Source: Clostridia bacterium
GTDB taxonomy: Bacteria; Bacillota; Clostridia; Christensenellales; Aristaeellaceae
Assembly: GCA_017481825.1 (NCBI GenBank)
Contig: JAFUOR010000037.1
Span: 1 to 64,000 of the forward strand
DNA: 64,000 nt
Reading direction: 5' to 3'
A program made the position numbers and the translations under genes. Shown in pieces: positions 1 to 8,698 of the stretch (within the stretch, counting starts at the first letter, position 1; the number at the start of each line of letters is the position of its first letter). A model generated the notes under the pieces. It made no database searches, was not told the DNA's origin, and worked only from the letters and a program-made list of their open reading frames with translations.

Positions 1-1
1 C

Positions 2-1606
2 GCTCTGAAGATCGCTGTCGACCTGGTGGACGAGGGCGTTCTGACCGAGGAAGAGGCTGTGCTGAAGGTTGAGCCCAAGCAGTTGGATGCTCTGCTGCAT
101 CCCGCTTTCGATACCGCTGCCCTGAAGGCTGCCAAGGTCATTGCCAAGGGTCTGCCCGCTTCCCCCGGCTCCGCTACCGGCGCCATCTATTTCACCGCTG
201 ACGACGCTGCCGAGCATGGCAAGGCTGGCGAGAAGGTCGTTCTGGTTCGTCGTGAGACCACTCCCGAGGATATCGAGGGCATGGACTATTCTCAGGGCAT
301 CCTGACCGTCTTCGGCGGCATGACCTCCCACGCGGCCGTTGTTGCCCGCGGCATGGGTACCCCCGCTGTCGTTGGCTGCGGCGAGCTGAAGATCAACGAC
401 GAAGAGAAGACACTGACTGTGGCCGGCAAGACCTACAAGGAGGGCGACTTCATTTCTCTGGACGGCTCCACCGGCAATGTGTACGGCGAGCAGCTGCCCA
501 CCGTCGAAGCCTCCATTTCCGGCGACTTCGCCCGCTTCATGGGCTGGGCTGACGCTGCCCGTACCCTGAAGGTCCGCACCAATGCGGATAACCCCCGTGA
601 CACCATCAATGCTGTGAAGTTCGGCGCTGAGGGCATCGGCCTGTGCCGTACCGAGCACATGTTCTTCGAGGCTGATCGTATTGCGGCTGTCCGTGAGATG
701 ATCCTGTCCGACACGAAGGAGCAGCGCGAGAAGGCTCTGGCGAAGATCCTGCCCATGCAGCAGGGTGACTTCGAGGCCATGTACAAGGCTCTGGAAGGCA
801 AGCCCATGACCATCCGCTACCTGGATCCCCCGCTGCACGAGTTCGTGCCCCATGTGGACATGGTTGAGGAGATCGAAGAGCTGGCCAAGAACCTGGGCAT
901 GACCAAGGACGAGGTCATCTACAAGATCAACGCTCTGCATGAGTCCAACCCCATGATGGGCCATCGTGGCTGCCGTCTGGCCGTGACCTATCCCGAAATC
1001 GCTGCGATGCAGACCCGCGCCGTGATGCAGGCTGCCATCAACGTGAAGAAGGAGTGCGGCTTTGACATCGTGCCCGAGATCATGATCCCCCTGATTGGCA
1101 CCAAGAAGGAGCTGGCTTTCGTCAAGTCCGTCGTCGTTGACACCATCAAGGCTGTCTTCGCTGAGCAGGGCATGGAGCTGAACTACCACATTGGTACCAT
1201 GATCGAGATCCCGCGCGCGGCCATCACCGCTGATGAGATCGCTGAGGAGGCCGAGTTCTTCTCCTTCGGCACCAACGACCTGACCCAGATGACGTTCGGC
1301 TTCTCCCGTGACGATGCTGGCAAGTTCCTGGATGCCTACTACACCAACAAGGTGTTTGAGTCCGATCCCTTCGCCCGTCTGGACACCGAAGGCGTCGGCA
1401 AGCTGGTGAAGATCGCTGCTGAGCTGGGCCGCAAGACCCGCCCCGACCTGAAGCTGGGCATCTGCGGCGAGCACGGTGGTGATCCGAGCTCCGTCATGTT
1501 CTGCCACAAGGTTGGCCTGAACTACGTCTCCTGCTCTCCCTTCCGTGTGCCGATCGCTCGTCTGGCTGCTGCCCACGCTGCGATCCTCGAGAAGCAGGGC
1601 AAGTAA
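2..1606 (+). CDS. ppdK: Pyruvate, phosphate dikinase (C-terminal part; 5' end outside window)
   Basis: The reading frame is open from base 2, so the gene starts upstream of the window and about 535 C-terminal codons are present. PPDK interconverts pyruvate + ATP + Pi and PEP + AMP + PPi in the cytoplasm. Visible are the end of the ATP-grasp part, the swivelling phosphohistidine domain with GGMTSHAAVVARGMG (His near base 330), and the complete PEP/pyruvate TIM barrel with GLCRTEHMFF, FFSFGTNDLTQMTFG and the C-terminal GICGEHGGDP and SCSPFRVPIARLAAA stretches that carry the family's acid/base Cys region. The unbiased use of C/T-ending codons looks like a highly expressed gene. It is followed by a strong intrinsic terminator. 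PtsI and PpsA share domains, but the order and the GTNDLTQMTFG context fit PPDK best. Confidence 0.96.
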   Translation, partial: ALKIAVDLVDEGVLTEEEAVLKVEPKQLDALLHPAFDTAALKAAKVIAKGLPASPGSATGAIYFTADDAAEHGKAGEKVVLVRRETTPEDIEGMDYSQGILTVFGGMTSHAAVVARGMGTPAVVGCGELKINDEEKTLTVAGKTYKEGDFISLDGSTGNVYGEQLPTVEASISGDFARFMGWADAARTLKVRTNADNPRDTINAVKFGAEGIGLCRTEHMFFEADRIAAVREMILSDTKEQREKALAKILPMQQGDFEAMYKALEGKPMTIRYLDPPLHEFVPHVDMVEEIEELAKNLGMTKDEVIYKINALHESNPMMGHRGCRLAVTYPEIAAMQTRAVMQAAINVKKECGFDIVPEIMIPLIGTKKELAFVKSVVVDTIKAVFAEQGMELNYHIGTMIEIPRAAITADEIAEEAEFFSFGTNDLTQMTFGFSRDDAGKFLDAYYTNKVFESDPFARLDTEGVGKLVKIAAELGRKTRPDLKLGICGEHGGDPSSVMFCHKVGLNYVSCSPFRVPIARLAAAHAAILEKQGK

Positions 1607-1625
1607 TCCGCTCTCTCATATATCT

Positions 1626-1665
1626 GGCAGCCTCTGTTCCTTCGGGAGCAGGGGTTGCCTTTTTT
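1626..1665 (+). terminator. Intrinsic terminator after ppdK
   Basis: A hairpin pairs GGCAgCCtCTG with CAGggGttGCC around a TTCGGGAG-containing loop and is followed immediately by six T residues, 20 bases after the ppdK stop. Confidence 0.85.
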
Positions 1666-1682
1666 GCTGCCCCATATATAAT
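1655..1682 (+). promoter_or_regulatory. Probable sigma-A promoter for the GNAT gene
   Basis: TTGCCT (1655-1660) and TATAAT (1677-1682) are separated by 16 bases. Transcription would begin near 1690, which excludes an upstream ATG at 1681 and supports the ATG at 1710 as the gene start. Confidence 0.55.
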
Positions 1683-1709
1683 GTCGAAAACGCGCAGGAG
1701 GGGATGGAC

Positions 1710-2223
1710 ATGGTTGATCTCCGTCATCTGTCCAGTCAGGACGGACGGGATGTGTACGATTTTCTGCAATCGCTGCCCCAAAAATGAAAATGGCTTCATC
1801 AACCCGGCAGCCGGTATGTGCTATGAAGAATATCAGGCATGGCTGCTCAAAAATGAAGCGAACGCCCTCAAAACGGAGGTCGAGGATGGCTGGAAAGTGC
1901 CCCAAAGCACTTACTGGCTCTATGTGGATGGCAGGCCTGTGGGTATCGGCAAGCTCCGCCATTGCCTGACCGAGCGGCTACGTCAGGAAGGTGGACACAT
2001 CGGCTATGCCATCGCGCCGGAGGCGCGGGGCCAGGGATATGGCAGGCTCCTGCTGAAAGGCTTGCTGGCGGAGGCGCGCACCAGGGGCATTCACCGCGCC
2101 CTGGTGACCGTGCATAATAATGATAACCCCGCTTCCATCCGCGTCGCCCTTTCCTGCGGCGGCGTGGTCGGGGAGGTTAACGATGAGCGCTATCTGATCT
2201 GGCTGGATACGTCAGAAGCATAA
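1710..2223 (+). pseudogene. GNAT family N-acetyltransferase, interrupted by a one-base frameshift
   Basis: ATG at 1710 is 8 bases after AGGAGG and opens a frame reading MVDLRHLSSQDGRDV...LQSLPQK before TGA at 1785-1787. The adjacent frame then continues without interruption to 2223 with ENGFINPA..., TYWLYVDGRPVGIGKLRH, HIGYAIAPEARGQGYGRLLL (acetyl-CoA binding R/Q-x-x-G-x-G/A) and VHNNDNPASIRVALSCGG. Both parts together make an ordinary GNAT of about 170 residues. The break lies in the homopolymer pair CCCC-AAAAA (1776-1784): removing one base restores LPQNENGF. It may be a real inactivating mutation or a sequencing error. A programmed +1 shift at AAA-TGA is less likely. Substrate unknown. Confidence 0.8.
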
Positions 2224-2227
2224 AGAA

Positions 2228-2262
2228 ATCCCGGCACGCTGTTAGCGTACCGGGATCGTTTT
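2228..2262. terminator. Bidirectional terminator between convergent genes
   Basis: Stem ATCCCGG (2228-2234) / CCGGGAT (2250-2256), extended by ACGCT/AGCGT, with a GTT loop and TTTT after it on the plus strand. It lies between the GNAT gene and the convergent membrane-protein gene. Confidence 0.75.
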
Positions 2263-2274
2263 GTCGCGGGTGAA

Positions 2275-2880
2275 TCAGCTGGCGGATTCATTGGTATCCG
2301 TGTTGCTTTCGACAGCGTCGCTGGCCTCGATGGCAGCGGGCTGCACATCCTCAAAGGCTTCGTTGAAGGCGCCCTGCTCCTCAACAGACTGAGCCTTCTT
2401 GCCATTCTTGGCGGCCTTCAACAGACCGAAGGCGCCCATGATGCCAAAGAGCAGGCCAAGGGCGCTGTCCTTGAGCATGCCGGCCTGAACCTCGGAGTCG
2501 GCAAATATCGTCTGAATGAACTCCATCTCGGTGGGGTAGGTGTAGTAGCGCTTTTCAAAGTCTGTCAGCGCTGCCATCTCTTCGGTGTAGACGTCGTGGC
2601 ATTCCCACACAAGGGCGGCGACATTGCCCACCAGCACAGCCAGCACAACGCAGATGATGAGCACAACCAGCTTGGCTGTACCCTTGCGGCCCTTGAAAAG
2701 GTCATAGCCCTTGTCCGCCAGGAAAGCGATGACAAAGCCGATGATGCTGGCGATGTAGCCGAGCTTGCCAACCACAGCCCAGGCGGCTGCACCGATCATC
2801 GCGCCGATGAAAGCGCCGATAAAGCCGGTCACGACGCTGCCCTTGGACTCCGTGAATTCCTCATAATGCGTGTTCTCCAT
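2275..2880 (-). CDS. Hypothetical membrane protein (201 aa)
   Basis: I do not recognise a family. The protein begins MENTHYEEFTESKG and then has two Gly/Ala-rich hydrophobic segments (about residues 18-37 and 40-56), a third strongly hydrophobic segment (about 70-92), a hydrophilic outer or inner loop with FEKRYYTYPTEMEF, and a fourth hydrophobic segment (about 135-152). The C-terminus is acidic and Ser/Asn-rich. The start is an ATG 9 bases after GGGAGA on the minus strand. It has its own promoter and stands alone, convergent to the acetyltransferase. The Gly-rich N-terminal pair resembles glycine-zipper membrane segments, but that is only a similarity of composition. Confidence 0.8.
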   Translation of the reverse strand: MENTHYEEFTESKGSVVTGFIGAFIGAMIGAAAWAVVGKLGYIASIIGFVIAFLADKGYDLFKGRKGTAKLVVLIICVVLAVLVGNVAALVWECHDVYTEEMAALTDFEKRYYTYPTEMEFIQTIFADSEVQAGMLKDSALGLLFGIMGAFGLLKAAKNGKKAQSVEEQGAFNEAFEDVQPAAIEASDAVESNTDTNESAS

Positions 2881-2913
2881 AAACAGATCATCTCCCGTGA
2901 ATGTGATGGAATC

Positions 2914-2942
2914 AGTATAGCATATAATTGGATAAATAGCAA
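2914..2942 (-). promoter_or_regulatory. Sigma-A promoter for the 201-aa membrane protein
   Basis: On the minus strand TTGCTA (2942-2937), 17-base spacer, TATACT (2919-2914). It lies 34 bases upstream of the start codon. Confidence 0.7.
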
Positions 2943-2958
2943 TCGCGATTGAAAAATG

Positions 2959-3591
2959 TTACATGTCGTCATCGGGCTCGCCCATGGTGCGGTCAATCGC
3001 GGCCTTGGCGATGTCCCAACTATAGCCTCGCCGGGCCAGCATGCCGGCAATGCGGTTGGCTGCCTTGCGGGGATCCTCGCCGGGCTTGATGCGGGCAGCG
3101 GCCTTTTGTGCAAGGGCCACAGCACCCTTCAGCTGGTCGTCGTCCTCGATGGCAGAGAGGGCTTCCTCTGCCTCGTCGGAGGCAATGCCTTTCCTGCGCA
3201 GCTCCATGGCGATGCGGCTCCTGCCAAGCTTGTGACTACTGCGGGACTCCACCCATTGACGGGCGAAATCCGCATCGTCCAGGATATGCTCGCGCTCCAG
3301 CTTGTACACAACCATTTCCACCGTGCAGGGGCGATATCCTGCTTGCAGGAGACGCTGCTCCACCTCGCGCTTGCTGCGCGCTCTTGCTGCCAGAAAGGCC
3401 ACTGCCCGATCCAACGCGTGCCGGTACTGGCGCACCATCAGCCAGTTGTCGTATTCCTCGGTATCAATTGGCTGTCCCTCCTGCAAGGGACGCTCGCGCA
3501 TCAGGCTTGCCGGTACGATGAATTCCTCGGACTCGCTGACCGTCACGCGATACCGCCCGCGCTCCTTGCGGATCTCTGTGATCAAGTCCAT
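2959..3591 (-). CDS. recX: Regulatory protein RecX
   Basis: RecX binds RecA filaments and modulates their activity. The 210-aa product has the RecX three-helix repeats: AVAFLAARARSKREVEQRLLQAGY, ILDDADFARQWVESR and GRSRIAMELRRKGI, followed by a third repeat ending GYSWDIAKAAIDR, all diagnostic of the family. The start overlaps the 3' end of the upstream hydrolase gene by 10 bases, so it is probably translationally coupled at the end of an lgt-hydrolase-recX operon. RecX in such an operon, away from recA, is common in Clostridia. The C-terminus ends in an acidic DDDM. Confidence 0.93.
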   Translation of the reverse strand: MDLITEIRKERGRYRVTVSESEEFIVPASLMRERPLQEGQPIDTEEYDNWLMVRQYRHALDRAVAFLAARARSKREVEQRLLQAGYRPCTVEMVVYKLEREHILDDADFARQWVESRSSHKLGRSRIAMELRRKGIASDEAEEALSAIEDDDQLKGAVALAQKAAARIKPGEDPRKAANRIAGMLARRGYSWDIAKAAIDRTMGEPDDDM

Positions 3592-4745
3592 GAGGGCATC
3601 TCCTTTCGCAGCGCCCAGGTGAGCACGTCACGGTTGACCAGCCCCAGCTTGCCGGTGCGGGCCTCGCTGGCGCCGCCGTTGAGGAAGACCACCATGCGGC
3701 CCGTGCCTTCCTCGATGAACGCGCCGTCAACACAGCCATAGGCAAAGCCCTGATGCCCCAGGAGACGACGCTCCGAAATGCCGGAGCGCTCCAGCAGCAC
3801 CAGGCCAAGGCCGTAGGTGCGCGTCCTGGTCGATGATTGCAGCATGGTCATTTCGTGCATCATGGCTTCCGAAACCAGGCGTTGCCCATCGATAATGCCG
3901 CCGTTTCCGATCAGCATCAACAGCCGTGCCAGGGAGGCGCAATCCGTATACATCGCGCCTGCGGTATGGCCAAAATGACGCTCGGGGTTCGGTGCGGTCA
4001 AGGCTGTGCGTCCCAGGGCGGTGACGGTCACGTCCTGTCCGGCGCGATAGGGCAGCACACGGCTGATGGGCATGATGCTCCCCTCGTCAAGGGAGGCCGC
4101 GTCCAGCGTGGCACGCATGCCAAGAGGTACAAAGAGCCTCTGGTAGAACAGGTCATGAATGCACTGCCCGGTTGTGTGCTCAAGCAGGCAGCCAATCAGG
4201 CCAAAACCGAAATTGCAATAGGCCATCTGCTCGCCGGGCCTGCCTGCGCGAACGCCCTCTGCGGATAGAACATCATCAAAGGGCCTGCCCTCGCGCAGCG
4301 CGGCGTCCATTGCGGGAATATCCCGCAATCCGGAGGTATGGCACAGCAGATGTCGCACGGTGATACCCTGCAGCACGTTGTGGTGTGGTCCCTCAGGCAG
4401 CAGCTGCGTCACAGGCGTGTCCAGCGTAAAGAGCCCATCGCCGATGCACATGAGCGTCACAAGGGCCGAGGCCATCTTGGTGATCGACGCAACGCGGAAT
4501 ACCGTCTGCGCTGTGCAGGGATGCGCGGGCGTCCTGACAGAGGTGTGCACCTGTACCTGGCGTGTGCCGTCATCCAGCAGGAGCGATGCACCCAGCACAT
4601 GGTGCCGTATCAGCAAATGCTCGTAATAGGGCAGGTGATGGAGTTCTGTGCCGGTGCAGATATGGGTCATCTGCTTGTGGGGCGTGGGCGCCATAAACGG
4701 CAGCGCAGCGCGATACAGCAGGTTTTTCATTGGTGAGGTAGGCAT
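3582..4745 (-). CDS. Serine hydrolase of the beta-lactamase/penicillin-binding protein (class C-like) superfamily
   Basis: The 387-aa protein carries the three motifs of the AmpC/esterase-like superfamily: S87-I-T-K90 (nucleophile and general base), Y176-C-N178, and a C-terminal H-x-G (GHQGFAYG) in place of KTG. HTSGLRD after the first motif is also typical. No signal peptide is evident, so it may act in the cytoplasm, as an esterase, D-aminopeptidase or peptidase; a beta-lactamase role is not implied. It begins 3 bases after the lgt stop codon and overlaps recX. Substrate cannot be told from sequence. Confidence 0.88.
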   Translation of the reverse strand: MPTSPMKNLLYRAALPFMAPTPHKQMTHICTGTELHHLPYYEHLLIRHHVLGASLLLDDGTRQVQVHTSVRTPAHPCTAQTVFRVASITKMASALVTLMCIGDGLFTLDTPVTQLLPEGPHHNVLQGITVRHLLCHTSGLRDIPAMDAALREGRPFDDVLSAEGVRAGRPGEQMAYCNFGFGLIGCLLEHTTGQCIHDLFYQRLFVPLGMRATLDAASLDEGSIMPISRVLPYRAGQDVTVTALGRTALTAPNPERHFGHTAGAMYTDCASLARLLMLIGNGGIIDGQRLVSEAMMHEMTMLQSSTRTRTYGLGLVLLERSGISERRLLGHQGFAYGCVDGAFIEEGTGRMVVFLNGGASEARTGKLGLVNRDVLTWALRKEMPSWT

Positions 4746-4748
4746 GAT

Positions 4749-5531
4749 TCACACTCCCTTCGTACGCTTTCTCATCACCTGGCGCAGGATCAGCACTACG
4801 GCGCTGATCACCGCCAGCAGGAGGCTCAGCAGCTGGCTGACGCGGATGGAGCCGCTCATCAGGCTGTCCATGCGCAGCCCCTCAATCAGGCAGCGCCCGG
4901 CTCCGTAGAGTAACAGATACCACAGCGTCACTCTGCCGCGCTGGGAGCTGTGCCTGCGCACGATAAACCACAGCACGGCAAATACCAGCAGATTCCACAT
5001 GGATTCATAGAAGAATGTCGCCATGTGCCACGTGTAGCCATCGGCGGCAGGAATCTGCACGCCTACGGGGAAAAACTGCCACGCAGGATCCGTGATGGGC
5101 GCGCCGTAGGCCTCCATGTTGAAGTAGTTGCCCCAGCGCCCGATGGCCTGTGCCAGCGCGAGGGTGGGGACGATCATATCCGTCAGCAGGGCCGGGGCAA
5201 TCCGCCGCCGCCATGCAAAGAGCAGCACGGCAGCCAGTCCGCCAATGATGCCGCCGTAGATCGCCAGCCCGCCTTGCCACACATAGAGAATCGACAGGGG
5301 CGCGGTGGCGAAGGCCTCCCAGGCAAAGGCCACATAATAGAGCCTTGCGCCGATCACGCCGCATGGGATGACCCACAGCGCCAGATCGACCACGGTATCC
5401 TTCGGCAGCCCCAGGCGCTTTTCCTCCCGGGAGCACAAAAGCAGCGCCAGCACGATGCCTGAAATGATCAATACGCTGTACCACGGGATGGAGCCGATAA
5501 CATACCGGCTGTAAGGAATGGCGAGATTCAT
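4749..5531 (-). CDS. lgt: Prolipoprotein diacylglyceryl transferase Lgt
   Basis: Lgt transfers diacylglycerol from phosphatidylglycerol to the lipobox Cys of prolipoproteins in the membrane. The 260-aa product has the expected multi-TM topology and Lgt signature motifs: IPWYSVLIISG, YVWQGGLAIYGGIIGG and the Lgt signature GRWGNYFNMEAYG, then LWYLLLYGAGRCLIEGLR. The ATG at 5531 sits 9 bases downstream of GGAGG; the frame is open further upstream, but those codons overlap the promoter. First gene of the lgt-hydrolase-recX operon. Confidence 0.96.
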   Translation of the reverse strand: MNLAIPYSRYVIGSIPWYSVLIISGIVLALLLCSREEKRLGLPKDTVVDLALWVIPCGVIGARLYYVAFAWEAFATAPLSILYVWQGGLAIYGGIIGGLAAVLLFAWRRRIAPALLTDMIVPTLALAQAIGRWGNYFNMEAYGAPITDPAWQFFPVGVQIPAADGYTWHMATFFYESMWNLLVFAVLWFIVRRHSSQRGRVTLWYLLLYGAGRCLIEGLRMDSLMSGSIRVSQLLSLLLAVISAVVLILRQVMRKRTKGV

Positions 5532-5561
5532 CAGCGATTTCCTCCGGAACAGGTTTCTTCC

Positions 5562-5590
5562 ATTATAGGTATTTCCGGAATGAGTGTCAA
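5562..5590 (-). promoter_or_regulatory. Consensus sigma-A promoter for lgt operon
   Basis: On the minus strand TTGACA (5590-5585), exactly 17 bases, TATAAT (5567-5562): both hexamers are perfect. Confidence 0.85.
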
Positions 5591-5644
5591 GGATACGCGG
5601 GGAGGAGGAAATGAACGTTTGGGATAACAAAGTATATCTACGGC

Positions 5645-5673
5645 TTGCATGCTTCAGGAAAGTGTGATAGAAT
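5645..5673 (+). promoter_or_regulatory. Sigma-A promoter for the dockerin protein gene
   Basis: TTGCAT (5645-5650), 17-base spacer, TAGAAT (5668-5673), divergent from the lgt promoter. An AAGAGGTG ribosome binding site precedes the ATG at 5704. Confidence 0.65.
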
Positions 5674-5703
5674 ATAAGTAGTTTACACAAAAGAGGTGTT
5701 CGT

Positions 5704-7848
5704 ATGCGTAAGATGATATTCAAATGGAGTTACTGTCTGGCTCTGCTGCTTTTGCTGGGAGTACTGTCTGCCTTGTCAGCACAGGCCGGTATGCGGGATT
5801 ATACGCTGAATGTATCTGCTGATAAGACGAGCATGAATGTTGGTGAAACCCTTACCATCAACTATGCTCTGGGCGGCAATTATGAATCGATGACCTGCAG
5901 CAACATAGAGCAGCGTTGGCGCGTCATGCATGATGGCAAGGAATACATGTATTATGCAGGCAAACTTATCGGCGAAACGGAAGGCTCCGTGTCGTTTGCG
6001 CCTCTGTTTGGCGACAGCATCACCTTTATCGCCTATGACGGCATGTATATGTGGTCGGAAAGCGAAACTGTCACGCTGAATGACAATGGCGCCTACACCC
6101 CTATGACGGCCACTTTCACCCTTAGCAGGACGAACATTGTTAAGGGTGAGGAGGTCACGGTCAAGTATGAGATCGTTGGCGGAACCGATGCCGACAACGA
6201 ATTCTCCTTCCGCTACATCTATGATGACTCGGAAGTGGATGGACGTGTGATCCAGCCCAAGGCCATTGAACTGTCTGGCCGCTCCGGTGAATTCACATTC
6301 ATTCCGGACAAGTTTGCGCTGCCGGTGGATTGCTATCTCATTCTGGAAAGCGCTGACGGATACACCCATTCCACTGATCCCAAGCGCATCAATGTTTCCG
6401 CGCCGGCTGCCAAGGAAACGGATCTGGTTGTCAGTGTGGAATTTGACAAAGAGACCGTTGAAGCAGGACAGCCGATTACGGCAACGTACAAGGTGACCGG
6501 CGGTGTTGGTCTGGGCGAGGTGATCAACGCCACATGGAGAATTAAACAGGGCTACGAGCGTTACGATGTTGCTGACTTTGTTTTGACAGAGCGCGAAGGT
6601 ACCGTGACCTTTGTCCCGGAATACGGTGAAGAGATTTATTTCATTGTTACTGCATTGGATGCGGAGGATACCTCTCTTAACAGCGCCACGGCAATCATTA
6701 CAGGATATGAAGAACTTCTTGCGTTTGTTGAAACTGCTCAAACCTCTGTCAGTGTGGGCACCCCCATCAAGGTGGATTACGAAGTAACAGGCGGCACTGG
6801 CAAGAACCTGAAGATCGTTGCAGAATGTACCGTTACCTATCAGGGTAACCAGTATGTTGAAACGATCAGCCTGACCGATGCGACAGGTTCCTTCTACTAT
6901 ACGCCGACCTATGGCGAAAGTGTGAGCTTTGACATTATTGCAGCGGATACTTCACCTGAAGTTGCTTATGGTCAGCGTGACTGGCTGAACCATACAGTTG
7001 CCATCACCGGCTCGCCGGAGGTTGAAAAGACGCCTGCGGCAACGGTGACCCTTGACAAGGAAAGCATCGAGGCAGGAGAAACCATTACGGCCACCTATGA
7101 GCTGAGCAACATTCCGGATGATTGCTTTCCTGATTATGGGTACTGGCGTATCGATACCGCCGATAATCTCAGCAGCAGCGTAGCGGTCAAGATTGTGTCC
7201 GAAAGCGGTACGGTCTCCTATACGCCCAAATACGGTGAAACAATCCAGTTCAGTATTTTTGTTTCAAACTATGATGACATCTATCTGAACGCAAGCGATA
7301 CCGCCAGCATTTTGAATGCCCCGGCCGTTGAGCGCGTTTCTATCAATGCAACGACGGATAAGACAGCCTGTGAGGCGGGTGACCTGATCGGCCTGACATA
7401 CGAGATCACCGGCGGCACAGGTGAATGGACTTATCTGTATGCGTACTGGAAGCTCAAACGTGCAGCTGATGGCAATTGGACCAATGGAACTTTTGACATT
7501 TCTGATTTGACGGGAACGCTGTACTTCAAACCGGCATTCTCGGGCGAATATACATTTGGTATTGTTGCGGCTGATGCTTTCAGCAGTGACAGAGCGGATT
7601 TTGAATTCGACGTTACGCCGTCAACAAAGCCTGAGGAAGAGCCTGCTCCGGCTGTTGTGCCTGGTGATTCCAATGGCGATGGTACGACCAATATGCGTGA
7701 TGCTCTGGCGCTGCTCAAGAAACTGGCCGCTTGGGACGTCACCATCGACCAGGAAGCCTCTGATGTGAATGGGGACGGCACGGTCAACATGCGCGATGCG
7801 CTGCTGCTGCTCAAATACCTTGCAGGTTGGGATGTAACGCTGCAATAA
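5704..7848 (+). CDS. Secreted protein with six Ig-like modules and a C-terminal type I dockerin
   Basis: The 714-aa product has a signal peptide (about 1-28, ending LSAQA). Six modules of about 100 residues follow, starting near residues 33, 135, 240, 340, 446 and 545; each opens with a motif like LDKESIEAGETITATYE and most continue with GG(T/V)G and end near a FxPxYGE(x)IxF strand, which suggests a beta-sandwich (Ig-like) fold. Residues about 654-714 form a dockerin: two Ca-binding loops, DSNGDGTTNMRD and DVNGDGTVNMRD, each followed by an ALxLLKxLAxWDVT helix. No catalytic domain is recognisable. Dockerins bind cohesins on scaffoldins or cell-surface proteins; no cohesin is encoded in the window. 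Monocistronic, with its own promoter and terminator. Confidence 0.9.
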   Translation: MRKMIFKWSYCLALLLLLGVLSALSAQAGMRDYTLNVSADKTSMNVGETLTINYALGGNYESMTCSNIEQRWRVMHDGKEYMYYAGKLIGETEGSVSFAPLFGDSITFIAYDGMYMWSESETVTLNDNGAYTPMTATFTLSRTNIVKGEEVTVKYEIVGGTDADNEFSFRYIYDDSEVDGRVIQPKAIELSGRSGEFTFIPDKFALPVDCYLILESADGYTHSTDPKRINVSAPAAKETDLVVSVEFDKETVEAGQPITATYKVTGGVGLGEVINATWRIKQGYERYDVADFVLTEREGTVTFVPEYGEEIYFIVTALDAEDTSLNSATAIITGYEELLAFVETAQTSVSVGTPIKVDYEVTGGTGKNLKIVAECTVTYQGNQYVETISLTDATGSFYYTPTYGESVSFDIIAADTSPEVAYGQRDWLNHTVAITGSPEVEKTPAATVTLDKESIEAGETITATYELSNIPDDCFPDYGYWRIDTADNLSSSVAVKIVSESGTVSYTPKYGETIQFSIFVSNYDDIYLNASDTASILNAPAVERVSINATTDKTACEAGDLIGLTYEITGGTGEWTYLYAYWKLKRAADGNWTNGTFDISDLTGTLYFKPAFSGEYTFGIVAADAFSSDRADFEFDVTPSTKPEEEPAPAVVPGDSNGDGTTNMRDALALLKKLAAWDVTIDQEASDVNGDGTVNMRDALLLLKYLAGWDVTLQ

Positions 7849-7864
7849 TGGTCAATCTTACCTG

Positions 7865-7897
7865 GACGTGACTGCCTCTGCGCAGCGCGTCTTTTTT
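7865..7897 (+). terminator. Terminator after the dockerin gene
   Basis: Stem GACGTG...CGCGTC (one G-U pair) with inner CTGC/GCAG pairing, followed by TTTTTT at 7892-7897. Confidence 0.6.
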
Positions 7898-7925
7898 CAC
7901 CCTTCCGCATTGTTGCGAAAAGCCC

Positions 7926-7954
7926 TTGCGCATCCCGGGCAAATGGAGTATAAT
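7926..7954 (+). promoter_or_regulatory. Sigma-A promoter for upp
   Basis: TTGCGC (7926-7931), 17 bases, TATAAT (7949-7954). No PyrR-like leader or attenuator is visible in the roughly 40-base leader. Confidence 0.7.
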
Positions 7955-8001
7955 CTGAACAGGAATCAACCCATGCATCACAATAGAGGGAGGCTTCACC
8001 C

Positions 8002-8631
8002 ATGAGTAAAGTCCACGTTTTCGATCATCCGCTGATTCAGCACAAGCTTTCGATTATGCGCAAAACCGAAACCGGCCCCAAGGAGTTCCGTGAGCTGCTG
8101 GAGGAAATCTCGATGCTCATGGTCTATGAGGTAACGCGCGATCTGCCCACGGAGGACGTGGAGATCGAAACGCCCCTTTGCAAGACCACCGTCAAGATGC
8201 TCGCCGGCAAGAAGCTGGGCATCGTGCCGATCCTGCGCGCCGGTCTTGGCATGGTGGATGGCATCATGAACATGGTACCTGCCTGCCGTATCGGCCACAT
8301 TGGCCTGTATCGCGATCCGGAGACCCTCGAACCGGTGGAGTATTACTGCAAGCTTCCCCACGACGCGCAGGAGCGCGAGCTGATCGTGCTCGATCCCATG
8401 CTGGCCACCGGCGGCAGCGCCAGTGACGCCATCACGCTGATCAAGCGCCGTGGCTGCCAGCACATCCGCCTGGTGAACCTGATCGCTGCGCCTGAAGGCA
8501 TTGCCAAGGTGCAGAAGGATCACCCGGACGTGGATATCTATGTGGCGGGTCTGGATTCGCACCTGAACGACCATGGATACATCGTACCCGGCCTTGGCGA
8601 CGCGGGCGACCGTCTCTTTGGCACCAAGTAA
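8002..8631 (+). CDS. upp: Uracil phosphoribosyltransferase
   Basis: Upp makes UMP from uracil and PRPP (pyrimidine salvage, cytoplasm). The 209-aa product has the usual length and motifs: [16 protein letters not shown], the PRPP loop [16 protein letters not shown] and the uracil-binding end [18 protein letters not shown]. The ATG follows GAGGGAGG by about 8 bases. The downstream Fe-S protein gene lies 67 bases away and may be co-transcribed. Confidence 0.97.
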   Translation: MSKVHVFDHPLIQHKLSIMRKTETGPKEFRELLEEISMLMVYEVTRDLPTEDVEIETPLCKTTVKMLAGKKLGIVPILRAGLGMVDGIMNMVPACRIGHIGLYRDPETLEPVEYYCKLPHDAQERELIVLDPMLATGGSASDAITLIKRRGCQHIRLVNLIAAPEGIAKVQKDHPDVDIYVAGLDSHLNDHGYIVPGLGDAGDRLFGTK

Positions 8632-8698
8632 GCAACTCATCCGGGGGAGCTTCCGCGCGGAGGCTCTCCCGATTTTCTGTGAAAGGAGGCGATGGGGG

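Noticed and set aside
1704..1787. Programmed +1 frameshift in the GNAT gene
   Set aside because: AAA-TGA is not a known slippery stop context and no stimulatory element is visible; a homopolymer indel explains it more simply.
3582..4745. Antibiotic-resistance beta-lactamase
   Set aside because: Motifs fit the wider class C/esterase superfamily, H-x-G replaces KTG and no signal peptide is seen, so resistance is not supported.
5704..7848. Evidence for a cellulosome locus
   Set aside because: One dockerin protein without an enzyme domain, and no cohesin or scaffoldin in the window; the pectinase has no dockerin.
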